DNA of 64,000 nt from NCBI GenBank assembly GCA_905221605.1, contig CAJNDS010002272.1, positions 28,501-92,500 of the forward strand. Reading direction: 5' to 3'. The stretch is from Symbiodinium natans. Its lineage: Eukaryota; Sar; Dinophyceae; Suessiales; Symbiodiniaceae. The notes beneath the pieces were generated by a model, which did not search any database, had not been told where the DNA came from, and saw nothing but the letters and a program-made list of their open reading frames with translations. Positions 10,354 through 20,869 of the stretch are shown in pieces. Each line of letters begins with the position of its first letter. Position 1 is the first letter of the stretch. A program made the position numbers and the translations under genes.

Positions 10354-10410
10354 ACGCCCAAGAGCTTCAACCAGAATGCACAAGAGCCTCGGCAGCACAA
10401 ACAGCCCCCC
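10354..10410 (+). CDS. Weak exon-like island
   Basis: A pyrimidine-rich run ends in TTCAAG, followed by open sequence (TPKSFNQNAQEPRQHK, or AQELQPECTRASAAQT in the next frame). Frame and 3' end undecided. Confidence 0.28.
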
Positions 10411-10616
10411 TAAACCCTAAACCCTAGACCCTAAACCCTAGACCCTAGACCGTAAAACCCTAAACCCTAATTACTAAAGCCTCAGCATTGAGTTGAGGAC
10501 TAAACCCCTCTCGAAACCCTCACGCCCTAAACACACCACAACAAATACCCGAAAACCCGACTGAAACACCATCCCTACACCCTAAACCCCGAAACCCTTC
10601 AGCCCCTAAACCTAAA

Positions 10617-10752
10617 CCCCAAACCCCTCAACCCCTCAACCCCTCAACCCCTCAACCCCTCAACCCCTCAACCCCTCAACCCCTCAACCCCTCAACCCCT
10701 CAACCCCTCAACCCCTCAACCCCTCAGCCCCTCAGCCCCTCAGCCCCTCAAC
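10617..10752 (+). repeat. 8-bp AACCCCTC array
   Basis: About 16 tandem copies of AACCCCTC, the last few changed to AGCCCCTC. The unit differs from CCCTAAA in length and sequence. Confidence 0.96.
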
Positions 10753-10799
10753 CCTACACCCCAAACCCTTCAGCTCCTCAACCCGAAGCCCTAAAGGGC

Positions 10800-11380
10800 T
10801 AAGCCCTAAACTCTATTATAAACCCTAAACTCCAGTATCAACCCCAAGAACCCAAAAAACCTTAAAACCCCTAAACCCTCTAAACCCTATAATCCCTAAA
10901 AACCTCAAAACCCCGTAAACCCTAAAAACCCGTAGGCCCTGAAAACCCTAAAAACCCTAAAACGCCGAACAAACCTAACAACCCGAAGCACCCTAAAACC
11001 CTCCCCAAAACCCTCAAAACTCTAAAAACCCTAAAAACCCTATAAACCCTATCAACCCTAAAAGCCCTAAAAACACAAAAAACCCTAACAACCCTAAGAA
11101 CTCAAAAAACCCTAAACACCCTAAACACCCTAAACACCCTAAAAACCCCAAAAAACCCTAAAAGCGCTAACAACCCTAAAAGTTCTAAAACCCTACAACC
11201 CCTAAAAACCCTAAACGCCCTAAAATCCCTAAAAACCTGAAACCCTGAAAACCCTGGAAACCCTAAACCCTATAAACCCTAAAAACCTCAACCCCTCAAC
11301 CCCTAAACCCCAAACCCTAAACCCTAAACCCTAAACCCCAAACCCTAAACCCCAAACCCCAAACCCTAAACCTTCAACCC
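10800..11380 (+). repeat. Degenerate CCCTAAAAA tract
   Basis: Nearly 600 bp of variable CCCTAAA, CCCTAAAAA and CCCTAACAA units with many substitutions, ending in CCCCAAA/CCCTAAA. No coding signal. Confidence 0.9.
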
Positions 11381-11386
11381 CCTGAG

Positions 11387-11450
11387 GCTCTGCGGGATGA
11401 CGACTTGAATCTCATCCGCTGGTCCGCCCTCTCCTGGCCCATACCGGCAG
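11387..11450 (+). CDS. Exon-like island, unassigned gene 1
   Basis: Preceded by CCCTGAG. Reading ALRDDDLNLIRWSALSWPIP. It starts with ALRD like the island at 10147. The 3' border is not clear. Confidence 0.35.
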
Positions 11451-11469
11451 CTTGGGTCAACCGGAGGTT

Positions 11470-11755
11470 CGGGGTTTGGGGTTGAGGGTTTAGGGTTTAG
11501 GATTTAGGGTTTAGGCGTAGGGTTTAGGGTTTAGGGTTTAGGATTAGGGTTTAGGGTTTGATTGTACAGGGTTGGGGTTCAGGGTCTATCGTTCAGGCTT
11601 AGGGTTTAGGGCTTGACTGTTTAGGGTTTAGGTTTCAGGGTTTGTTGTTCAGGCTTAGGGTTTAGGGTTTGATTGTTTAGGGTTTCGGTTCTAGGGTTTG
11701 TTCCTTCGGGTTGAGGCATTTTTGTTCAGGGTTCAGGGTTTAAAGGGTTTAATTC
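11470..11755 (+). repeat. Degenerate TTTAGGG tract
   Basis: TTTAGGG units mixed with a roughly 70-bp higher-order repeat (GTTTGATTGTTCAGG-like) seen two to three times. Confidence 0.85.
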
Positions 11756-11759
11756 GGTT

Positions 11760-12270
11760 TCAAAGATGTTTGAAGGGCTTAAAGGGGTTTGCAGCGGTGG
11801 TGCTGCAGGTGGGGCGTGAAGGCCTTACTCGTACCGATGATGACACAAAACAAAAAGGCATACATAGTTGACGAACGGACAGATGAACACACATACATTT
11901 TTCAATGTATGTGTAGATTGAGATGCAGAAAGCTACATTCAAGTGATCGTAGGCAAGTCGCCACAGCATTCACTTCGAAATGCATATACATTTTCATACA
12001 AGCGCAACTTTCAACACAGATAGATATCGGCACATGTGAACGCACACAACCAAATATAGACACAACGATGCAAACGATTGAGTTTCTACAAACGCATATA
12101 CACAGAAAGAGCAATACCTCTTATTCTGCAAAATGAAGTATATGCATTGAATGTGTCTGCCTAGAAACATAGACTTAACAATAAACACGTACATATCACC
12201 CTATTTCAAGCAAACTGTCTGTAACTGCACATCGGGTGTTACTATTGGCCGGCAAGTTTTCTCTGAATTT
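11760..12270 (+). other. AT-rich compositional island
   Basis: About 500 bp clearly richer in A and T than its surroundings, without telomere-type repeats and without a convincing ORF. It has many CATATACA and CACACA-like words. Origin unknown. Confidence 0.6.
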
Positions 12271-12509
12271 TGGGGCTCTAAAGCCTAAACCCCAAACCCT
12301 AAACCCTAAACCCTAAACCCTAAACCCTAAGCAGACCATGGGTTGGATAGAGCGTGGGGTTTGGGGATTGGTGATTCGGGGGGTTCAAGGTTGGGATTTG
12401 GGGCGTGCAGCGTGTAGGGCCGAGGATCTACGAGGTCCGAAGCCTAAACCCTAAACCCCAAATCCTACGCCCTAAGGTCTAAACCCCAAACCCCGAACCC
12501 TAAACCTGA

Positions 12510-12648
12510 AACCCTGAAACCCTGAAACCCTGAAACCCTGAAACCCTGAAACCCTGAAACCCTAAACCCTAAACCCTAAACCCTAAACCCTAAACCCTAA
12601 ACCCTAAACCCTAAACCCTAAACCCTAAACCCTAAACCCTAAACCCTA
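12510..12648 (+). repeat. CCCTGAA then CCCTAAA array
   Basis: Seven CCTGAAAC units followed by CCCTAAA repeats. Confidence 0.95.
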
Positions 12649-12680
12649 GACCAGAGCCCTCAACCCGTCCCATCCCTAAG

Positions 12681-12738
12681 GAGCTCTTTCGACATCTGGT
12701 CAGGCCGGCGGCTCGAAGACTTGAGTTGGGACGTCAGG
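12681..12738 (+). CDS. Weak exon-like island
   Basis: Starts after CCCTAAG. Reading ELFRHLVRPAARRLELGRQ. A second frame is also open, so the call is weak. Confidence 0.28.
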
Positions 12739-12811
12739 GCTTAGGATTTTGGATTTAGGGTTTCTTTTGGGGTTTAGGGTTTAGGGTTTCGGGTTTTTTG
12801 GGGTTTAGGGT

Positions 12812-14166
12812 TTAGGGCGTGCCAAACGGGAGCGCGCTTTGGGAGCGCGCGGTAGTCTGCAGACCTACCCACCCCAAGACCGCCCACTTACAACTCTCAA
12901 GGAGTCAAGGCCTTTTATTTTTTTACAAAGCATCACATGAGTCAGCACTCACGCCCTTTTTGGGGATTTCCACAAGGTGCGTGGACCAGGCGCAAAGCTG
13001 CAGCAGACGGAAACGAGGCAGGGTCCGTGAAGGGCTAAGGGACAGGCCAGGAACAGAGAAAGGCAGCGAGGCTTGGCTGGCGCGAAGGGGCTCCAGCCAG
13101 GAAGAACACACAGTGAACAGCTTGGGTTGGGCAGAGCGCCACGGAAACAGGGCTGGTGTGGCGGATAGCTTGGCTTGGCGCGAAGGGGGTGAGGTGGGGT
13201 GCCGGGCCAGGGTCAGGACCAGGCACAAAGCGCGAAGGGCTAAAGCCAGAGAGGGAGAGCGCCCCGAAACAGGACACAAACTGGTGCGCGGACAGCTTGG
13301 CTTTGCGCAAGGGGGTAAGATGACTCGAACAGGCCAGAGGCCAGGGCCAGGGCCAGAGCCAGGGCCAGGGCGCAAAACAAGCCAGGCCCCTCCAAGGCCC
13401 AGAACCAGAACCCCCAGCCCGAGCCAGGGCTCGCAGAGAATCAAAACCAGAACCAGGGCCACGGCGACAGAGCCAGGGCCACAGGGCCACAGGGCCACAG
13501 GGCCACAGGGCCACAGTGCCACAGGGCCACAGGGCCACAGGGCCACAGGCTCACAGGGCCACAGGGCCACAGGGCCACAGCGCGTCACAGGGCCACGGTC
13601 ACAGGGCCACAGGCACAGGGCCACAGGGCCACAGGGCCACAGGGCCACAGGGCCACAGGGCCACAGGGCCACAAGACCGAGCCAGGCCCAGGTCAGGGCC
13701 AGGGCCAGCCACCAGGGCCAGGGCCAGAGGGCCAGGGCCAGCGCTAGGGCCAGGGTCAGGGCCAGGGCCACAGCGCCAGGGCCAGGGCCAAAACCAAAGG
13801 GTTACCAGGGCCAAACCCAGGGCCAGAGCCAGGGCCAGGGCCAGCACCAAAAAAGGCCAAAACGGCATTTTGGCCAGAGCCCTGCCTGCCCCCAACAAAA
13901 CGGCCCCTGGTCCCCTCAGCCGCGCGGACGGGGGTGAGGGACCAGGGGTCTCAAGGGGGCCGTCCCAGGGGGCCCCCCAATGCAGGACCCCACCATGTGC
14001 GCGGACAGCTTGGGGTTTGGGGTTTTTTTTAATATTTTTCCAGTGACAACTGCTGACTCGGCCTGTGCCTGCCTGGAGGGTAAGCCAGCCTGGAGGCCAG
14101 CTCGGTCGCCCGCCTGGGGCTCCCTCGCAGGGTCTCACTGAGCGCTCGACCAGCGCCCGCCTACCT
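12812..14166 (+). repeat. Dispersed 1.35-kb element, copy A
   Basis: Starts at GGGCGTGCCAAACGGGAGCG and ends at TGAGCGCTCGACCAGCGCCC. Inside are several copies of an AGCTTGGCTTGGCGCGAAGG-type unit, then an ACAGGGCC array (about 13480-13670) and a CAGGGCCAGGGC tract. The outer parts match, in reverse orientation, 32443-33541. Long open frames here are artefacts of the short-period repeats. Confidence 0.85.
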
Positions 14167-14639
14167 TTAGGGTTTGGGGTTGGGGGGTGTAGAGTTCCGT
14201 GTTTAGGGTTCAGGTTTGGGGTTTAGCGTGCCGGGTTTGGGGTTGAGGGTTTAGGGCTTGGGGGTTAGGGTTTACATAGGGCTGCTGGCCTGCGTGGAGT
14301 TTCATGGGTGCGTTTAACCCCCATTAGAAGTGCACTGAGAACCTCCTTAGAGGACTCAGGGGGCGTATAAGCACAGTTTTGAAATTGGGAGTATGAGTAC
14401 CCTGAACCTCCAGCTAGCGTTGTGGGCTCAGGATTTAGGGTTTAGGGTTTGGAGTTTCGGGTTCTGGGTTTGGGGTTTAGGATTTAGGGTTCAAGGTGTA
14501 GGGTTTAGGGTTTAGGGTTTCGGGTCTAGAGTTCAGGGTGTAGGGTTTAGATTTATGCTGTAATGCTGTAGGGTTTGTTCAACTTGCGGTCTACGGGTGG
14601 TCAAAGAAATCCTAGCCAAACCCTAACACCCGTACGGCC

Positions 14640-14895
14640 TAGAAGCCCTAGAAGCTAGTTAAGCCCTAAGCCCTTAAACCCCTAAACCCCAAACCCCCAA
14701 ACCCCGAAAGCCGCAAACCCCCAAACCCTAAACCCTAAACCCTTAAGCCCCTAAAGCCCAAACCCGAAACCCTAAACCCTAAGCCCCAAACCCTAAACCC
14801 TAAACCCTAAACCCTAAACCCTAAACCCTAAACCCTAAACCCTAAACCCTAAACCCTAAACCCTAAACCCTAAACCCTAAACCCCTAAACCCTAA
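14640..14895 (+). repeat. CCCTAAA array with degenerate leader
   Basis: Degenerate CCCCAAA/CCCTTAA units lead into about 18 perfect CCCTAAA repeats. The preceding 14167-14640 is mostly degenerate TTTAGGG-like DNA with a short unique stretch (14280-14420) and no gene. Confidence 0.9.
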
Positions 14896-14902
14896 TCACA
14901 AG

Positions 14903-14961
14903 AAGCACCTGTCAGCTCAAGCCGAAGACCTCGAAACCCTTCAACGAAGCTCTGCAATCCT
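14903..14961 (+). CDS. Exon-like island, unassigned gene 1
   Basis: Preceded by TCACAAG. Reading KHLSAQAEDLETLQRSSAI, strongly hydrophilic. 3' border unresolved. Confidence 0.35.
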
Positions 14962-15177
14962 AAGCCCTAAACTCCAAACCCTGAGCCCAAAGATCTGGGC
15001 TCCTGAAGCCCAACTACTCAAGTAGCCTAGTAGCCCTAACCCTAAACCCTAGCCCTAAACCCTACACCCTAAACCTCAAATCCTAGCCCTAAACCCTAGA
15101 CCCTTAACCTCACACCTAAAGCCTAATCCCTCTAAGCCCTACGCCCGGACACCCTAAGCTCTCAAGCGCTTGCGCAG

Positions 15178-15249
15178 GCTTGTGGGGCCCCCCACACACG
15201 TGCAGCGTCCAGCATGCCGCGAGGCTCCTGGGACGAATGTACCAGACAG
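15178..15249 (+). CDS. Weak exon-like island
   Basis: Acceptor TTGCGCAG, then ACGAPHTRAASSMPRGSWDE followed by CTRQ. An alternative acceptor (ACGTGCAG) lies inside. Confidence 0.28.
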
Positions 15250-15322
15250 CAGTTTGAATTAGGGTTTTAGGGTTTAGGGTTTAGGGTTTAGGGTTTAGGG
15301 TTTGGGTTTAGGGCTTAGGGTT

Positions 15323-15435
15323 CAGCATCTCATGTTCTAGCTTTCACTAGGCCGCGGGAGAATGCCCACCTGCCCAAAAAATCACGTAACTTTGGGAGAA
15401 TACAAAGTTTCATCTGTACATTCCCAGTAGGCTCG
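15323..15435 (+). repeat. Dispersed ~110-bp sequence, copy 1
   Basis: Begins TTCAGCATCTCA after a TTTAGGG tract and ends ACATTCCCAGTAG. The same start, middle (GAATACAAAGTTCA-like) and end recur at 35917-36033, also directly after a TTTAGGG tract. Confidence 0.7.
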
Positions 15436-15719
15436 AAGCCCAGTCTCCTCCACCCAAGGCCTTGGGGCTTTTGGGCTTTGGGCCTTGAAGCTTTGTCGTG
15501 TTGGGGGCTTTGGGAGGTGTAGCGGAGGCATGGGGTTTTGGCTTAGGGCAAGTTTTCCCCATTCCCGGGCTTAGGGTTTAGCGGTTTAGCGGTTTAGCGG
15601 TTTAGGGTTTAGGGTTTAGGGTTTAGGGTTTAGGGTCTGTGCAAGCCCTCAGTCGCCCCAAACGCTGGGGCCCTAAACCCTGTGCCTTAAACCCTAGGGC
15701 CCCAAGCCTGGCCCCAGGC

Positions 15720-16640
15720 ACGGCATAGGCACGCCCTGTGATTTTAGTGGGAGGCGTGCCTATGCCCAATAAGAAGTTTGAGGTTTATGTTTTTTTTTTT
15801 TGGAAAAACACGCAAAAGCCCCAAAAGGCCCCAAAAGCCCCAAGCTTCTCTGACTTCAAGGTGACGGAGCTGGACTGGCCGGGAACCACAGCCGGGGCAG
15901 GTTCTCAAGGTGCTTTGGGCTTTAGTGTTCAGGATTTTTTGCAACAAGCGGGCAAGATTGGACGAAAAAATGGCAGTCTTCGGCCGACTTGTGCCCCCGG
16001 TTGAAAGGGCTACCAAGGAAGCTGGCAGTATTTCTCGTGTATCGATGCACTAGACTTGGAGATCTTAGTTTCAGGGCTGGCTATTTCGGCCCTGAAATTG
16101 AACTGAAACCCTGTTCGCCGAATCCATACCGAGCAGGATCAAATGCAAGATCTACCAAGATCCTGAAAAAATGGCTGATGGCCGTGGCGGCTGCTACTTG
16201 CAGCGAGATGAACTGTCCGAGCTGTTGACATTGAAGCCTGCTGAAATGCCCGAACATGTTCATTGCCAGATGTTGGGTGCACCTGTGTTCAGACGACGAA
16301 CGAATGCCGAGCTGCTAGCATAGAAGCGTGCCACAGCCTATGGTGATGGCGCGATGCTTCAGCATCTCTACTCCTCGCACACATTTTTCACAATCAAGAA
16401 ACGGAAAAAAAAGAGAGGGGGAGAGAAACAGAGAAGACAAAAGACAAAAACCAAACTAGTTCCCGAACCGAATTTACGGAACTATGCCCCAACATGTCGC
16501 TCTTCATGGGTGCGGTGCTCTCGAAAGCAATCCGGAACCGAGTAAAAAACTCCCATCGGCGCGTGCCCAAGTGGCCGGAAAAAAACGGTCTCCCATACCC
16601 TATGTGAAGCGTGAAGTCTATGAGAAAATGCCTATGCCCC
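15720..16640 (+). other. Unique island, possible insertion
   Basis: Nine hundred bases without telomere-type repeats. TGCCTATGCCC occurs near both ends (15757 and 16626), which could be a target-site duplication. It contains a 74-codon open segment (separate entry). Confidence 0.4.
16102..16323 (+). CDS. Truncated ORF, unknown protein
   Basis: Open from after a TGA to TAG at 16321-16323, containing KCKIYQDPEKMADGRGGCYL and ELSELLTLKPAEMPEHVHCQ. It reads like real protein, but it has no good start codon at its 5' end and no recognised family. Probably a gene fragment carried in the island. Confidence 0.35.
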   Translation, partial: TETLFAESIPSRIKCKIYQDPEKMADGRGGCYLQRDELSELLTLKPAEMPEHVHCQMLGAPVFRRRTNAELLA

Positions 16641-16883
16641 AAACCCCAAACCCTTCATCCTAACAACCCCGAGCTCGAAATCCTACAGCCCTAAACCCTA
16701 AACCTTAAATCCTAAACCCTAAACCCTTCAACCCTAAACCCTAAACCCCTAAACCCCCGAACCCCTACACCCCCGAACTCCAGTCGGAGTGGCGATGCCC
16801 CAAACCCTAAAACCCTAAAACCCCTAAAAACCCTAAACACCCTAAACACCCTAAACCCTAAACCCTAAACCCCCCCTGCCCAG

Positions 16884-16957
16884 GCCGCTTCTCTGGGAGG
16901 CAGCGCAGGGTCTCCCCGAGTCGGTGGAGTCGGATGCGGTGTTGAGGACCGCCCGAG
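16884..16957 (+). CDS. Exon-like island with duplicated 3' edge
   Basis: Acceptor CCTGCCCAG. Reading PLLWEAAQGLPESVESDAVL then RTAR. Its last 19 nt recur (18/19) at 17051-17069, on the far side of a TTTAGGG tract. Confidence 0.42.
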
Positions 16958-17458
16958 GGTTTAGGGTTTAGGGTTTAGGGTTGAGGGTTGAGGGTTGACG
17001 GTTGACGGTTTAGGGTTTAAGGCTTAGGGTTCAGGGTTTCGGGTTTATATGTTGAGGACCGCCGGAGGGGGGGGGGGGGGGGGGGTTAGGGTTTAGAGTT
17101 TTACTGTTTTGTTGGTTGTTTAGGGTTTGGGGTTTTCGGGTTCAGGGTATTGGGGTGTTAGGGGTTTAGGGTTTCGGGTTGATCTGTACCTTGGACCGCT
17201 AAGTGGGAAATTTTGGTTTGGGGACCCTTTTTCAAGATCCTTAAGGTAGTACAAGGGGCATATTCGGAGTCCTTTCAAGGGAAACCTTTCCGGGTACAAC
17301 CTTAGGGGTACGAGTCTGACTCCCTTAAGGTTCAGGTTTTAGGTTTTAGGGTTTAGGGTTTAGGAATAGGGTTTAGGGTTAGGAATAGGGTTTAGGGTTC
17401 AGGGTTTAGGGGGTTTAGGGGTTTAGGGGTGGTCGATTTGCCCATGTTTTTCCGGGAG

Positions 17459-17504
17459 GCTGCTCTTTGACATGGACAAGGCCAGGGCTGCCAAGCATGC
17501 CACC
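17459..17504 (+). CDS. Exon-like island with duplicated 3' edge
   Basis: Reading LLFDMDKARAAKHAT after TCCGGGAG. The last 17 nt (17488-17504) recur at 17683-17699 beyond a CCCTAAA array. Confidence 0.38.
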
Positions 17505-17682
17505 CTAAACCCTAAACCCTAAACCCTAAACCCTAAACCCTAAACCCTAAACCCTAAACCCTAAACCCTAAACCCTAAACCCTAAACCCTAAACCCTAAA
17601 CCCTAAACCCCAAACCCTAAACCCCTAACCCTAAACCCCTAACCCTAAACCCACCCCAAACCCCAAACCCCTAAACGCTGGT
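17503..17682 (+). repeat. CCCTAAA array between direct repeats
   Basis: About 15 CCCTAAA units followed by CCCCAAA/CCCCTAA variants, bracketed by CTGCCAAGCATGYCACC copies. Confidence 0.93.
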
Positions 17683-17994
17683 CTGCCAAGCATGTCACCT
17701 TCTGAAGCCACAGGAGTGCCGGGGCATTCCAATTTCCGGTCTCTAGGGTTTAGGGGTCCAGGGGTTTAGGGTTTGGGGTTTACGGGTTCATGGGGTTCGG
17801 GCGGGGTTTGGGGCTTCAGGGGCTGAGGGGGTTCAGGGCTTCAGGGGGTTGAGGGGGTTGAGGGGTTCAGGGGTTTAAGGGTTGAGGGGTTTTGGGGGTT
17901 GAGGGGTTTAGGAGGTCTCTGTAGCCCATAGTCCGACCCAAAAGCCTGAACGCAAACACCCCCCGACCCTCGTGCCTGCCCGCCGGCGCGAAGA

Positions 17995-18052
17995 TCAGCC
18001 TGCTCCAGCTGGTGAACCACGACTGCGTCGGCGGCGTGCCACTTGATGAGGG
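17995..18052 (+). CDS. Exon-like island, unassigned gene 1
   Basis: Acceptor GCGCGAAG. Reading ISLLQLVNHDCVGGVPLDE. The first downstream GT belongs to the GTTTAGGG tract. Confidence 0.42.
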
Positions 18053-18269
18053 TTTAGGGTTCAGGGTAGGGGTTTAGGGTTCAGGGTAGGGGTTCAGGGT
18101 TAGGGTTTGGGGTCTCGGGTCTAGGGTTGAGGGTTTAGGGTTCAGGGTTTAGGGTAGTATTGTTTGACCCTTTTGAACCCTACACCCTGGTTCTGGGGCT
18201 CATGAAGGGTTGGGACTCAGGGGGCTTGGGACTTCCTCTTTGGGTGTTAGGGTCGCCCGTTCAGGGTTT

Positions 18270-18466
18270 GGGTTTAGGGTTTAGGGTTTAGGGTTTAGGG
18301 TTTAGGGTTTAGGGTTTAGGGTTTAGGGTTTAGGGTTTAGGGTTTAGGGTTATGGTTTAGGGTTTTGGGTTTAGGGTTTAGGGTTTAGGGTTTAGGGTTT
18401 AGGGTTTAGGGTTTAGGGTTTAGGGTTTAGGGTTTAGGGTTTAGGGTTTAGGGTTTAGGGTTAGGG
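18270..18466 (+). repeat. TTTAGGG array
   Basis: About 27 TTTAGGG units with one TATGG interruption near 18351. Confidence 0.97.
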
Positions 18467-18544
18467 GGGGGGCTTCAGGGCTTTAGGGCTCTTCGGGCTT
18501 TTTGGGTTATGGAGGTTTCAGGGTTTAGGGTTTAGGGTTTGCTG

Positions 18545-18865
18545 TGATATGGTGCAGAAGCCGCGACCGGTTGGGATGCAGACTAGCTGTGAAAGCTTCG
18601 TGAAATGCGAAGAGCAGCCATGGCCCGATTGTGGAGGGCCATCTAACACTTTCATCCCACCCCACGCCGTTTCAGGGCGGCAAAACCACCCGAACTTTTT
18701 CCTTTTAGGGTTTAGGCTTCAACTCAATTCAATCGCATACTTTCAAAAAGACTTCTTCCGTTACCAATGGGGTGTGCCAGGCCAGTTCTGGGGGGTGCCA
18801 GGGTCCGTCAGGGGGTCACAGAATGTCGGGCGTGTCAAAGCTGGTTCAGGGTTTAGGGTTTAGGG
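18545..18865 (+). other. Unique island with 104-codon ORF
   Basis: An open frame from ATG at 18549 runs into a TTTAGGG tract at its end. Composition is mixed and no domain is recognised, so it is not called as a gene. Confidence 0.3.
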
Positions 18866-19849
18866 TTTAGGGTTTCGGGTTTAGGGTTTCGGGTTTAGGG
18901 CTTATTGTTTAGGGCTTATTGTTTAGAGAGGGTTCGTTTAGAGAGGGTTCAGGCAGGTCACCACAACCAAACAAGCCTGTTTGGTCGAGGTGCTCAAGCA
19001 CCCCTCCCCCTCCCCACCCCCCCGACACTGGAGGATGGTTCAGCCTTGAGTTTAGGGTGTAGAGTGTAGGGTTGATTTAGGGGTTTAGGGTTTAGGGTTT
19101 GGGGTTTGGGGTTTTGGGGGCTTAAGGGTTCTTCCGTGGGGCCTCATGCCCCCTTAAACCCTAAACCCTAAACCATAAACCTCTAAGAAATACCCTTAAA
19201 GGGATTATGTAGGGTGCCTCAGCCCTTGTTTGGGGAATATGGGACCACTTACGCCCAGTGGCAAACGAACCGCTGAAGAACAGCACCGAAACCCCGAAGC
19301 CCGAAACCCCGAACCATGGAACCCCCAAGTGCCCCCCAGGCTCTTCACGGCAATGATCAAGCTAGGCTTTTGTACCTCGGTCTGTTAAAGTTTTTGCTGC
19401 TTAGGGTTTAGGGTTCATGGGTTTGGTTTGATTTTGCCCACCTCTCAACATGGGTAGGGTTCAGGGTTTCGGGGTTTGTGAACCTGCAGCATAAAGCCCT
19501 AAACTCCAGAAATCTTGGGTTCACCGAATGAGCACAACAAGTGACCATCACAATCCCCTTACTTGTACCATGGTATCCCGATCAATCTCCCAAGCTACAG
19601 TACCCTAAACCCTAAGCCCTAAACCCTAAACCCTACACCCTAAACCCTAAGCCCATTCTAGTAACGTCCTAGACCTGGCAGTTGTGGTGGTATCTCCCAC
19701 CGTGGCTCCTTTGCTTTTGCCCTGGTGTTGTTTGGTGTCTGCATCCCCTCGTCCTTCTGCAGACTATATCCCCTTGGAGTTTTGTTTTTGTTCATATAAA
19801 GCCCAAGGGGATATATAAAGAAAGCACATTTTTCGTTAAGTTTCTAAGG

Positions 19850-19912
19850 GCAGTATAGCTCAGAGGCTAAGGATACTTTCGCGCCTCAGGTCAAGAGTCG
19901 TAGGGTGTAATG
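19850..19912 (+). other. tRNA-like A/B-box sequence, possible SINE head
   Basis: TAGCTCAGAGG resembles a pol III A box, and GGTCAAGAGTC, about 30 bp on, resembles a degenerate B box. The cloverleaf stems do not form well, so it is not a functional tRNA. The unique stretch 19660-19990 around it may be a SINE-like element. Confidence 0.25.
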
Positions 19913-20125
19913 TCACGTGGGGGGGTTGGTCTTGAGCGTCCTCTTGGGAAGTTATGGAGGTCCCTGTTTTTGGGCTTCTAGTTGGGCTTTGAGAGTTCAG
20001 GGTTGTATACCACGCTTGACCCTGAACCCCAAACCCTGAACCCCAAACCCCAAACCCCAAACCCCAAACCCTAAACCCTACACCCTAAACCCTAAACCCT
20101 AAACCCTAAACACTTAACCTTGCAG

Positions 20126-20197
20126 GGCCCACCCCCGAAGTGCCAAGGTATGGACACCACGCCGGACTGCGTGATTAGCTACCTCACGCTCTGGCGG
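20126..20197 (+). CDS. Exon-like island, unassigned gene 1
   Basis: Twenty-four codons, phase 0 to 0, between CCTTGCAG and GTCTCC: GPPPKCQGMDTTPDCVISYL then TLWR. An internal GTATGG at 20148 could be an alternative donor. Confidence 0.42.
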
Positions 20198-20683
20198 GTC
20201 TCCTTGCCACTTGGTTGAACTTCCGCCGGTTTGGGGTTGAGGGCTTAGGGTTTAGGGGCCTTCAGGGTTTAGAGATCGCGAACTGCGGCCAGCCCCCTTA
20301 GCTTACCCAGAAGCCTGCACGGTTTCTAAGTTCTAAACCCTAATTAAGCTTTCAACCGGAAACAAGAACCCCGCTTGTGGTTTGTGTAGCAACCATTCTT
20401 CACATCATCCTGCCAATCCTACACAGGGTTTAGGGTTTAGGGTTTGGGGTTTAGGGCTTCTTCAACCCTGAAACACTCTGGACGGAAACCCGATAGGGCA
20501 CACCGCCCTCAAGCCTTAGACCCCCCCCCCCCCCCCCCCCACGGGGTTTAGGGTTTAGGGTTTGGGGTTTAGGGTTTAGGGTTTAGGGCCTTTAGGGCCT
20601 TTAGGGCTTCAGGTTTAGGGTTTAGGGTTTAGGGTCCCTCAAGCCTTACCCCCCCCCCCCCCTCCCTTCCCGGCCCACCCAAG

Positions 20684-20717
20684 GGAGAGCGCCACTCAAA
20701 GCATCGAGAGCCTCAAG
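20684..20717 (+). CDS. Exon-like island, paralogue of 33997-34030
   Basis: Reading GERHSKHREPQ between CCAAG and a GA donor (CAAG|GACCG). The copy at 33997 reads GERHQKHREPQ with the same borders; the synonymous CCT/CCG change supports this frame. Confidence 0.45.
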
Positions 20718-20754
20718 GACCGATTTGGGCGGGGGAGGCTCTTCAGGGTTTTGG

Positions 20755-20833
20755 GGGTTTAGGGTTTAGGGTTTAGGGTTTAGGGTTTAGGGTTTAGGGT
20801 TTAGGGTTTAGGGTTTAGGGTTTAGGGTTTAGG
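20755..20833 (+). repeat. TTTAGGG array
   Basis: Eleven TTTAGGG units. C-runs at 20521-20540 and 20650-20662 lie upstream in otherwise degenerate repeat. Confidence 0.96.
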
Positions 20834-20869
20834 CTCCATAGGGTTCTTCGGTTTGGTGTTTGGCCGTCT

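Noticed and set aside
12923-14138. Long ORFs on both strands (up to 372 codons).
   Set aside because: They translate short-period repeats (ACAGGGCC, CAGGGCC), giving Gly/Pro/Ala or Trp/Pro/Leu monotony in every frame.
19850-19912. Functional tRNA gene.
   Set aside because: A- and B-box-like words are present, but acceptor and D stems do not pair.
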